From: Syntrophomonadaceae bacterium
GTDB lineage: Bacteria; Bacillota; Dethiobacteria; DTU022
NCBI GenBank assembly: GCA_003566935.1
Contig: PXBM01000283.1
Coordinates: 1-5,419, forward strand
Direction: 5' to 3'
DNA length: 5,419 bases
Shown piece after piece: positions 1-5,419 of the stretch (positions are counted from its first letter, which is position 1; the number at the start of each line of letters is the position of its first letter). The translations under genes were made by a program, and so were the position numbers. Below the pieces are notes generated by a model that saw nothing but the letters and a program-made list of their open reading frames with translations, had not been told where the DNA came from and ran no database searches.

Positions 1-8
1 ATATCTAG

Positions 9-14
9 AGGAGG
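9..14 (+). promoter_or_regulatory. Ribosome binding site that selects the TTG start at 24
   Basis: AGGAGG, followed by T, is a near-perfect match to the 16S rRNA anti-Shine-Dalgarno sequence. It lies 9 bases before the TTG at 24 but only 2 bases before an ATG at 17. That ATG is too close to be used well and opens only a four-codon frame ending in TAA at 29-31. The site therefore supports TTG 24. Nothing further upstream is visible, so the operon promoter cannot be described. Confidence 0.85.
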
Positions 15-23
15 TCATGTTAA

Positions 24-1202
24 TTGTTTAATCTTAAGACACACTGGCTATTACTATTAGTAGCAGTACTCTTTGCTTTTGCAGCATTTGGCTGCGGTGA
101 AGAAGCTGCAGATCCGGTCGATGATGATCCGGCCGAAGAACCCGCAGACGATGCGGAATTTGAAGGTGAAGTATTAATCGGAATCATGGTTCCCACCACA
201 GGTTCTGAAGCTGCAGACGGCACCGACATGGAAAACGCTGCCCTGCTTGCAGTGGAAGAAATCAACGAAGCAGGTGGTGTTATGGGACACAGGATCGTTA
301 CCACTACCGGTGACGATGGCTGTGACCCGTCAATGGCAACTGCCGCTGCCAGCCAGCTGGTATCGGAAGAAGTAGTTGCTTTAGTTGGCGGCTACTGCTC
401 GGGTGCTACCCTGCCGACCCTTGCTATCTATGGTGAAGCAGGCATCCCCTTTGTAATTGCTGCATCAAATGCGACCAGCCTGATTGATGAAAACCCGGGC
501 TGGGGCTTTATGATCAACAGTACCGGCCTGGACCAGGCCGCAACTGCCGCAGCCAAGTTTGAAGAGCTTGGCGTGGAAACTATTGGTGTGATGGATTCAG
601 GCGATGCTTATTCAGCCGACTTGAAAGAACAAACCATTCTGCAGTGGGAAGATGCAGGCCACGAAGTAGTGGCTGATGATACTGTTCAGAGAGGAGAAGT
701 AGACTTCTCCGCATTTGTTACAACAATTATGTCTGAACAGCCTGATGGGATTTACTGGACTGGATATCAGGCAGAAGGTGCGCTTTTAATCCGCCAGCTG
801 CGTGAAGGTGGTTATGAAGGCGTTATAATGGTTGGAGACGGTTCCAGCGCCCAGGAATTGATTGACCTGGCCGGAGATGAAGCAGAAGGTGTTCTCTGCA
901 CCGGTCCTCCGCTGACCGACTTCCTTCCGGCAGCCCAGAACTTTATCCAGCGTTACGAGGAGTCATTCCCACGCGAACCGGGTGCTTATGCTGCCCTTAC
1001 TTATGACGCAGCCAGGCTTTTGTTTGACGCCATGGAACGAGCCGGCTCTTTTGACAGCGCAGAAATCAGGGATGCTCTCGAAGCTACCGACGGCTTTGAA
1101 GGACTGGCCGGCCCGATTAGCTTTACCGACCAGAACACCCTGGCAAGAAGTAACTTTGTTATATTAGAAGCCCGTGATGGAAGATGGGCTTTAGTTGAGT
1201 AA
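24..1202 (+). CDS. livK: HAAT-family ABC transporter substrate-binding lipoprotein (branched-chain amino acid type)
   Basis: This 392-residue protein is the extracytoplasmic receptor of the importer encoded downstream. Residues 1-24 form a lipoprotein signal: a short start with K5 and H7, a hydrophobic core at 9-22, and an A-F-G-C box ending at C24, a somewhat loose lipobox. Residues 26-49 are an acidic Pro/Ala linker, and the Peripla_BP_6 type I fold follows from about 50. LivJ-like landmarks include GDDGCDP (96-102), GGYCSGAT (122-129), AASNAT (146-151), GYQAEG (247-252) and VGDG (270-273). C100 and C125 have the 25-residue spacing of the LivJ disulfide, and S126 and A147 match ligand-binding positions as I recall them. 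N149 and D272 replace Thr and Glu there, so the ligand may not be Leu/Ile/Val. The TTG start is forced: an in-frame TAA at 21-23 directly precedes it, and the next in-frame ATG lies beyond the signal peptide. The protein is strikingly acidic, with only two lysines after C24. The family is sure; the substrate is not. Confidence 0.93.
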   Translation: MFNLKTHWLLLLVAVLFAFAAFGCGEEAADPVDDDPAEEPADDAEFEGEVLIGIMVPTTGSEAADGTDMENAALLAVEEINEAGGVMGHRIVTTTGDDGCDPSMATAAASQLVSEEVVALVGGYCSGATLPTLAIYGEAGIPFVIAASNATSLIDENPGWGFMINSTGLDQAATAAAKFEELGVETIGVMDSGDAYSADLKEQTILQWEDAGHEVVADDTVQRGEVDFSAFVTTIMSEQPDGIYWTGYQAEGALLIRQLREGGYEGVIMVGDGSSAQELIDLAGDEAEGVLCTGPPLTDFLPAAQNFIQRYEESFPREPGAYAALTYDAARLLFDAMERAGSFDSAEIRDALEATDGFEGLAGPISFTDQNTLARSNFVILEARDGRWALVE

Positions 1203-1222
1203 GCCGACTGAATAAAAAGCGC

Positions 1223-1256
1223 GCAGGCCCGGTTATTTACCGGGCCTGCTCTTCTT
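1223..1256 (+). terminator. GC-rich hairpin, probable partial terminator between binding protein and permease genes
   Basis: GCAGGCCCGG at 1223-1232 pairs perfectly with CCGGGCCTGC at 1240-1249. The T1233-A1239 pair extends this to an 11-bp stem with a 5-base TATTT loop. It begins 20 bp after the binding-protein stop codon. The downstream tract TCTTCTT (1250-1256) has T at five of seven positions and is broken by C, so termination should be incomplete. An A-rich run precedes the stem. Such hairpins are common after the binding-protein gene in ABC operons, where they lower expression of the membrane genes or protect the upstream mRNA from 3' exonucleases. Confidence 0.75.
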
Positions 1257-1257
1257 G

Positions 1258-1264
1258 AGAGGGG
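1258..1264 (+). promoter_or_regulatory. Ribosome binding site deciding the livH start
   Basis: AGAGGGG ends 5 bases before the ATG at 1270. An in-frame TTG at 1255 would extend the protein by five residues, but it overlaps this site and has no ribosome binding site of its own. The hairpin that ends at 1249 is only 8 bases away. Confidence 0.7.
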
Positions 1265-1269
1265 AACAG

Positions 1270-2184
1270 ATGGCTATTCATGAAATTCTAATTCAGCAGC
1301 TCTTTAACGGCTTACTAATCGGTTCATTTTACGGCCTGGTTGCTGTAGGTTACTCAATGGTTTACGGTATTATAAAGTTATTAAACTTTGCTCATGGCGA
1401 TATTTATATGCTCGGTGCTTTTTCCGGGCTTGTTTTCTTATCGATAATATCTCCTACAATTGGAGCAGGCTGGGGTTCCCTTATTTTGGGGATGTTAATC
1501 AGTATGATCTTAGTTGGCCTGGTTGGAGTGTTAATTCAGCGAGTAGCATACCGGCCGATGCTTAAAGCGCCAAGACTCTCAATCCTGATTACAGCCCTGG
1601 CAGTATCGATGATTTTATATAACACGATTATGCTGCTTTCATCCGGACGGTTTTTACCGTTCCGAACTGAAATCAGCACAGAAAGCTTCTTTTTAGGCCC
1701 TCTGCGACTGAATGAAACCAGGGTCGTGCTTATTGTCGCTGCCTTTGCCCTGATGTTTATTATGCACATGTTTATCACCAAGACCATGTATGGTAAAGCG
1801 ATGCGGGCTATTTCCATGGACAGAGATACCTGCCAACTCATGGGCATTGATGTTTATAAAATTATTGCCCTGACCTTTTTTGTCGGTTCGGCCCTGGCAG
1901 CTGGTGCCGGTATCATGGCCGGGGTTTATTACGGAACCATTCATTTTTACATGGGCTTTTTAATTGGTTTAAAAGCATTTACCGCCGCAGTAATAGGCGG
2001 CATCGGGATAATTCCCGGAGCGATGCTGGGTGGGCTCTTACTGGGACTCCTTGAGTCATTTGGAACCCAGATACCTTTTATTGGAACAGTTTGGAAAGAT
2101 GTTTTTGCTTTTGCCTTCTTAATTCTGTTCTTAATCTTTAAGCCGAATGGCCTGCTGGGACGCAGTGAAAAGGAGAGGATGTAG
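1270..2184 (+). CDS. livH: Branched-chain amino acid-type ABC transporter permease LivH
   Basis: This 304-residue integral membrane protein is one half of the translocation channel, paired with LivM. Length is normal for LivH. Diagnostic segments are the N-terminal stretch around YGLVAVGYSMVYGII (21-35) followed by LLNFAHGD (37-44), then YRPMLKAPRLS (94-104), and the C-terminal GGIGIIPGAMLGG (243-255). The cytoplasmic coupling loop that meets an ATPase subunit is at about 175-194, with GKAMRAIS and LMGID. Most of the rest is hydrophobic helix, with a polar extracytoplasmic stretch near 124-150. The start at 1270 is chosen for its ribosome binding site and for the usual family N-terminus. The gene follows the binding-protein gene by 67 bp containing the hairpin, and ends 5 bp before livM. 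No key motif looks damaged. Confidence 0.95.
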   Translation: MAIHEILIQQLFNGLLIGSFYGLVAVGYSMVYGIIKLLNFAHGDIYMLGAFSGLVFLSIISPTIGAGWGSLILGMLISMILVGLVGVLIQRVAYRPMLKAPRLSILITALAVSMILYNTIMLLSSGRFLPFRTEISTESFFLGPLRLNETRVVLIVAAFALMFIMHMFITKTMYGKAMRAISMDRDTCQLMGIDVYKIIALTFFVGSALAAGAGIMAGVYYGTIHFYMGFLIGLKAFTAAVIGGIGIIPGAMLGGLLLGLLESFGTQIPFIGTVWKDVFAFAFLILFLIFKPNGLLGRSEKERM

Positions 2185-2189
2185 CTTTT

Positions 2190-3194
2190 ATGGCAGAGAT
2201 AAAAAAGAAAGCTAAAACGACTAATCCTTTTGAAACCATCATAGAAGCTCTGTTTATCTTTTTTGAAAAGAAAATAAACATGTATGCTTTTATAGCCCTG
2301 GCAGTTGGTTTCTTGATTATTTTTCCAAATGTTTCAAGCAGGTTTACCCAGGAGATTATGACTAACCTCTTCTTTTATGTAGTTGTCTGCCTGGGGTTAA
2401 ATATAATTGTTGGCTATGCCGGTCTACTGCACCTCGGTTTCGCTGCATTTTTTGCCGTTGGAGCCTATACTACCGGTATTTTAAGTTCAAGAATGGGCAT
2501 GGACTTTTGGTTAACCATACCATTTAGTATCTTGGCAGCAATAATTGCCGGACTGGCCATCGGTTTTCCCACCCTGAGGCTGCGCGGTGACTACCTGGCA
2601 ATTGTTACTCTCGGCTTTGGTGAAATAACCAGGTTAACGATCAGGAACCTGGATGTAACCGGCGGGGCTATTGGGCTTATTGGCATTCAACGTCCAGTTT
2701 TTTTTGGTATCACATTAAACCAGATTTCACATTTTTATTACATGTTTTTCATACTGGCCATTTTGGCAATTATTATATCCTACAGACTGGAAAATTCACG
2801 CATGGGTCGGGCCTGGGAATATATCCGCGAAGATGAAGATGCGGCGGCGGCAATGGGTATTAATGTTGTTACCACGCGCCTTTATGCTTTTATTATCGGC
2901 TCAGCTTTTGGAGCAGTTGGGGGATCGTTTTTCGCTGCTAAGATGACCGCCATTTCACCGGATTCTTTTATGTTTATTCACTCTGTCATGTTCCTGATGG
3001 CTGTAGTCCTTGGTGGAATGGGGAAAATACCGGGAGTTGTCCTCGGTTCGATGCTTGTAGTTTTAATCCCTGAAGTTGCCAGGGGCATTGGGCCGTACCG
3101 CTTGTTGATCTTTGGTTTCCTGTTATTGATAATAATGCTTTACCGTCCACAGGGTATCTGGCCGGATAAACCTGCTATATCTGCAAAAGAATAA
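2190..3194 (+). CDS. livM: Branched-chain amino acid-type ABC transporter permease LivM
   Basis: This 334-residue membrane protein is the second half of the channel. Family landmarks are LGLNIIVGYAGLLHLG (68-83), GFPTLRLRGDYLAIVTLGFG (125-144), a coupling loop at about 203-225 with MGRAWEYIREDEDAAAAMGIN, and GGMGKIPG (275-282) near the C-terminus, ending in YRPQGIWP. Residues 1-30 form a polar, lysine-rich leader before the first clear membrane helix. H81 stands where Asp is common in this segment of the family, as I recall. The start is the only reasonable in-frame ATG. The best purine-rich match, AGGAGAGG (2171-2178), lies inside the end of livH, 11 bases from the ATG, which is a little long, so translation is probably coupled to livH termination at 2184. 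livG follows after 14 bp. Confidence 0.95.
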   Translation: MAEIKKKAKTTNPFETIIEALFIFFEKKINMYAFIALAVGFLIIFPNVSSRFTQEIMTNLFFYVVVCLGLNIIVGYAGLLHLGFAAFFAVGAYTTGILSSRMGMDFWLTIPFSILAAIIAGLAIGFPTLRLRGDYLAIVTLGFGEITRLTIRNLDVTGGAIGLIGIQRPVFFGITLNQISHFYYMFFILAILAIIISYRLENSRMGRAWEYIREDEDAAAAMGINVVTTRLYAFIIGSAFGAVGGSFFAAKMTAISPDSFMFIHSVMFLMAVVLGGMGKIPGVVLGSMLVVLIPEVARGIGPYRLLIFGFLLLIIMLYRPQGIWPDKPAISAKE

Positions 3195-3208
3195 TTGGGG
3201 GTGTTTAA

Positions 3209-3988
3209 GTGGCACTACTGGAAATAAAAGACCTAACCTTAAGATTCGGCGGGTTGTGCGCTGTAAACGCCCTCTCGTTGGAAATTGAAGAAGGTTCTAT
3301 CAGAAGCCTGATCGGGCCAAATGGTGCTGGTAAAACCTGTGTTTTTAACTGCATGACCGGCTTTTATATACCAAGTGACGGTGAAATAATATTCCAGGGT
3401 CAAAGCCTGAGGGATAAAAAGCCACACTATATTACTTACCTTGGTTTAGCCAGGACTTTTCAAAACCTGAGACTTTTTAAAGGAATGTCAGTCCTGGAAA
3501 ATGTAATGTCCGGAATGCACTGCCGTACGAACGCTGCTTTCCTGACCACTGTATTAAAAACCAAAGGACAGAAAGCCGAGGAAAAGTATATCCACGAAGT
3601 AGCTGAAGAATGTTTAGATTTTGTCGGTATTCTTGACAAGAAAGATTTTATTGCCAGCAACCTGCCTTACGGCGATCAGCGTAAGGTAGAATGGGCCAGG
3701 GCCCTGGCAACCCAGCCTAAACTATTGCTGCTTGATGAACCGGCAGCAGGCTTGAACAAGGACGAAAAATCACGCTTGATTGAGCTAATGCACCGCATTC
3801 GTGATGAGCGCAATATAACTATCTTCCTGATTGAACATGATATGGGCCTGGTCATGAAGATTTCCGAAAAGATCTTCGTTATTGACTATGGCGTTAAAAT
3901 TGCCGAAGGAACCGCCCAGGAAGTCAGGGATAACCCTAAAGTTGTGGAAGCCTACCTCGGAAAAGAAGAGGAGGAGGAAACAGCATGA
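3209..3988 (+). CDS. livG: ABC transporter ATP-binding protein LivG
   Basis: This 259-residue cytoplasmic ATPase pairs with LivF and drives the LivH/LivM channel. Visible motifs are Walker A GPNGAGKT (36-43), Q-loop ARTFQN with Q85, the signature NLPYGDQRK (151-159), Walker B LLLLDEP (172-178), AAGLN in place of the usual D-loop (179-183), and the switch histidine H210 in IEHDM. The LPYGDQ signature, rather than LSGGQ, is familiar for LivG. C44 after the Walker A threonine is less usual, since Thr is common there. The C-terminal IAEGTAQEV...NP...AYLG is the LivG tail domain. The start is GTG at 3209, with GGGGG at 3197-3201 seven bases before it; no better in-frame start exists. The C-terminus EEEEETA is encoded by the stretch that also supplies the livF ribosome binding site. 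The stop overlaps the livF ATG by four bases. Confidence 0.96.
   Translation: MALLEIKDLTLRFGGLCAVNALSLEIEEGSIRSLIGPNGAGKTCVFNCMTGFYIPSDGEIIFQGQSLRDKKPHYITYLGLARTFQNLRLFKGMSVLENVMSGMHCRTNAAFLTTVLKTKGQKAEEKYIHEVAEECLDFVGILDKKDFIASNLPYGDQRKVEWARALATQPKLLLLDEPAAGLNKDEKSRLIELMHRIRDERNITIFLIEHDMGLVMKISEKIFVIDYGVKIAEGTAQEVRDNPKVVEAYLGKEEEEETA
3972..3977 (+). promoter_or_regulatory. livF ribosome binding site inside livG
   Basis: AGGAGG lies 7 bases before the livF ATG, within a longer GA-rich run (3965-3980) that encodes the glutamate-rich C-terminus of LivG. With the ATGA overlap at 3985-3988 this predicts tight translational coupling and near-equal output of the two ATPase subunits. Confidence 0.8.
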
Positions 3989-4704
3989 GTGAACCAGTCC
4001 TATCTTTAAAAGACTTAGAAACCCGTTACGGACAAATTTATGCCCTGCGAGGCATCAACATGGATGTGCAGGAAGGCGAAATAGTAGCTCTTCTTGGGGC
4101 CAATGGTGCGGGTAAAAGTACAACCCTGAAAACAATATCTAGTTTGATTCAAGCTTCCTCGGGAAGTGTTCTCTTCAAAGGCCAGGATATCACCTATACG
4201 CAGCCGCATGCCATTGTTGAAATGGGTGTAATCCATGTGCCTGAAGGACGGATGATATTTAAGGGGTTAACGGTTAAGGAGAACCTGGAACTTGGTTCTT
4301 TCACATTGAATTACAATGAAATCCGTAAAAAAAGGATGAAAAATGTATTTGAACTGTTCCCGATTTTAGAAGAACGCCAGCAGCAAATGGGCGGCTTTCT
4401 ATCCGGCGGTGAGCAGCAGATGCTGGCCATGGGGCGCGCTTTAATGACAGAACCGAAACTGCTGCTTTTGGATGAACCATCGATGGGTTTAGCTCCGCTC
4501 ATTGTTAATAACATCATGGATATTATTAAGCAGATTAACAAGGACCAGGGCACAACCATTCTACTTGTCGAACAGAACGCCAAGGCTGCCCTGAAGTTTG
4601 CCAACCGGGCATATGTTCTGGAAACAGGAGAGATAGTTATGGAAGGCAGCGGCGAAGAAATGAGTAAAGATGAGAGCATTGTCAAGGCCTACCTTGGAGA
4701 ATAA
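3985..4704 (+). CDS. livF: ABC transporter ATP-binding protein LivF
   Basis: This 239-residue cytoplasmic ATPase is the partner of LivG. Motifs are Walker A GANGAGKS (38-45), the signature LSGGEQQ (139-145), Walker B LLLLDEP (159-165) and SMGLAP (166-171). Two LivF hallmarks separate it from LivG: VPEGR (85-89) where other ABC ATPases carry the Q-loop, and VEQNA with Q197 at the switch-histidine position. The LivG/LivF pair is therefore probably asymmetric, as is usual for this family, with one composite ATP site using the histidine from LivG. Length is normal. The ATG start overlaps the livG stop in ATGA and has a strong ribosome binding site. No terminator hairpin is evident in the 30 bp after the TAA, so transcription may continue into the next gene. 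Confidence 0.96.
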   Translation: MSEPVLSLKDLETRYGQIYALRGINMDVQEGEIVALLGANGAGKSTTLKTISSLIQASSGSVLFKGQDITYTQPHAIVEMGVIHVPEGRMIFKGLTVKENLELGSFTLNYNEIRKKRMKNVFELFPILEERQQQMGGFLSGGEQQMLAMGRALMTEPKLLLLDEPSMGLAPLIVNNIMDIIKQINKDQGTTILLVEQNAKAALKFANRAYVLETGEIVMEGSGEEMSKDESIVKAYLGE

Positions 4705-4734
4705 GTTTTTAAATGCGGGGTTAGCTTAACATTA

Positions 4735-5419
4735 ATGCAGATCAATAAAGTAGTTATAGCAGCAATTATAATATTAATGTTAATCTCTGGCATTGTAATA
4801 CCTGTGGGAGCTAGTGATAACACAGGTACTACTGAAGGTAACGCCGGTACTGTATATTATTTCTGGGGCTACTGTCCTACATGCAGCAAGCCTGAAGAAC
4901 ACGTGGATTTATTTGACGATTACCCGGTTGAGGTAGAAATTTACGAGGTTTTTCAGGATGAAGAAGGTCGTAATAAATACGATCAGGTTAGTGAAGAACT
5001 AGGTATTGAAGCCCGTGGTTTTCCAACCCTGGTCTACCAGGATCAGTTCTGGCTCGGCTTCTCAGAAGAAGTCCAGGAAGATATTATTGCCGCCATTGAA
5101 GCAACCATGGAAACAGGAGAAGCCGTAGATCGCAGGAATGTATTGAATTTGCCAATTATCGGAGAGGTTGATCTATCTGCCTCTCCGATTTTGCTTAGCA
5201 CATTTATAATCGCCTTTCTTGACGGGTTTAACCCATGTTCGCTTTTTGTTTTAACATTTCTACTGGCTATAATCATTCACTCCGCTTCCAGGAAGAGGAT
5301 TTTCCTGGTCGGCTTTACTTTTCTTTTGGTTACTGCGTCTGTATACGGCCTCTTTATACTGGGCATTCTCAATATCATGGTCTTTGTAGCCCAGCTTTTC
5401 TGGATCAGCTATATTGTTG
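4735..5419 (+). CDS. Secreted thioredoxin/glutaredoxin-like domain fused to a CcdA/DsbD-like membrane domain (5' part, cut by window edge)
   Basis: The frame is open to the window end, giving 228 residues. Residues 1-26 look like a signal peptide or membrane anchor: K5, a hydrophobic stretch at 6-23, and a possible signal peptidase I site V-G-A before S27. Residues about 39-125 resemble a thioredoxin/glutaredoxin fold, with FWGYCPTC carrying the active-site pair C47 and C50, the cis-proline loop GFPTLV (P97), and a GFSEE end. From about 151 membrane helices begin with the DGFNPC motif (C168), typical of the first redox helix in CcdA/DsbD-type electron carriers. The likely role is to pass reducing power across the membrane to extracytoplasmic thiols, but the reaction and partner are inferred. 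The domain order, catalytic domain first, differs from the C-terminal thioredoxin domain of DsbD. The start is the only upstream ATG; GGGG at 4717-4720 is 14 bases away and weak, and M15 is a less likely start. The second membrane cysteine expected of the family would lie outside the window. Confidence 0.82.
   Translation, partial: MQINKVVIAAIIILMLISGIVIPVGASDNTGTTEGNAGTVYYFWGYCPTCSKPEEHVDLFDDYPVEVEIYEVFQDEEGRNKYDQVSEELGIEARGFPTLVYQDQFWLGFSEEVQEDIIAAIEATMETGEAVDRRNVLNLPIIGEVDLSASPILLSTFIIAFLDGFNPCSLFVLTFLLAIIIHSASRKRIFLVGFTFLLVTASVYGLFILGILNIMVFVAQLFWISYIV
5158..5189 (+). repeat. 10-bp inverted repeat inside the redox gene, terminator-like
   Basis: ATCGGAGAGG at 5158-5167 pairs exactly with CCTCTCCGAT at 5180-5189, leaving a 12-base loop. 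T bases run from 5189 to 5192, so on the + strand it resembles a weak intrinsic terminator within the coding sequence. It lies where the soluble redox domain gives way to the first membrane helix (about residues 142-152). The reading frame continues through it, so it may be a chance match. Confidence 0.5.

Noticed and set aside
20..304. Minus-strand open frame of 94 codons opposite the binding-protein gene
   Set aside because: It is a Ser/Ala/Thr-rich mirror of the Asp/Glu/Ala-rich coding strand with no recognisable domain; a shadow of the real gene.
693..710. GGAGAAGT/ACTTCTCC inverted repeat inside the binding-protein gene
   Set aside because: The 8-bp arms are separated by only 2 bases and are not followed by a T tract; the codons give ordinary family sequence, so probably chance.
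982..1167. Second + strand frame of 61 codons within the binding-protein gene
   Set aside because: Out of frame with a clear gene, no ribosome binding site seen, no recognisable product.
2841..2851. Short GCG trinucleotide run in livM
   Set aside because: Three repeats encoding alanines of the coupling loop; too short to suggest phase variation.
4311..4685. Minus-strand open frame of 124 codons opposite livF
   Set aside because: livF is certain on the other strand; the reverse translation is low-complexity Ser/Ile-rich with no family match.
4720..4730. GTTA/TAAC inverted repeat after livF as a terminator
   Set aside because: Only 4 bp of AT-rich stem with a 3-base loop and no T tract; too weak.
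4767..4772. Exact TATAAT, a possible -10 box for the redox gene
   Set aside because: It lies inside the signal-peptide codons, downstream of the start, with no -35 match at 16-18 bp; AT-rich hydrophobic codons make this hexamer likely by chance.
5043..5276. Minus-strand open frame of 77 codons near the right edge
   Set aside because: It lies opposite the redox gene, whose CPTC and DGFNPC motifs show the coding strand is +.

Overview
The window holds one transport operon and the start of a further gene, all on the + strand. In order they are: a secreted, probably lipid-anchored, substrate-binding protein; two permeases of the LivH and LivM families; two ATPases of the LivG and LivF families; and, 30 bp later, the 5' part of an extracytoplasmic thioredoxin-like/CcdA-like thiol redox gene cut by the right edge. 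The first five genes form a complete HAAT-type ABC importer, in the same gene order as Escherichia coli livKHMGF. The family usually imports branched-chain amino acids, but related systems carry other amino acids, amides or urea, so the substrate is not certain here.

Layout: 1-23 is the tail of a 5' leader with a strong AGGAGG ribosome binding site; any promoter lies left of the window. The binding-protein gene (24-1202) starts at TTG. A GC-rich hairpin at 1223-1249 follows it and probably terminates part of transcription, which would give more binding protein than membrane complex. The membrane and ATPase genes (1270-4704) are tightly packed, with gaps of 5 and 14 bp and a 4-bp ATGA overlap. 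No terminator is visible after livF, so the redox gene from 4735 may be read through from the operon, though its own ribosome binding site is weak. There is no gene-free stretch longer than about 70 bp and no sign of mobile elements, CRISPR, tRNA or rRNA.

How it works together: the binding protein captures ligand outside the membrane and delivers it to the LivH/LivM channel, and LivG/LivF drive import by hydrolysing ATP. The binding protein has the cysteine pair that forms a disulfide in LivJ, and the downstream gene encodes a CxxC protein fused to a CcdA-like membrane domain. A functional link between them is only a guess.

Organism: strong AGGAGG sites, TTG and GTG starts, a lipobox and moderate GC suggest a Gram-positive bacterium, probably an anaerobic member of the Bacillota (Clostridia sense). 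The two extracytoplasmic proteins are extremely acidic (the mature binding protein has about 71 Asp+Glu against 14 Lys+Arg), while the cytoplasmic LivG is near balance (39 against 33). This fits a saline and/or alkaline habitat, but it is inference. I see no undescribed system. The most interesting items are the redox fusion at the right edge, the acidic outer proteins, and two hairpins.
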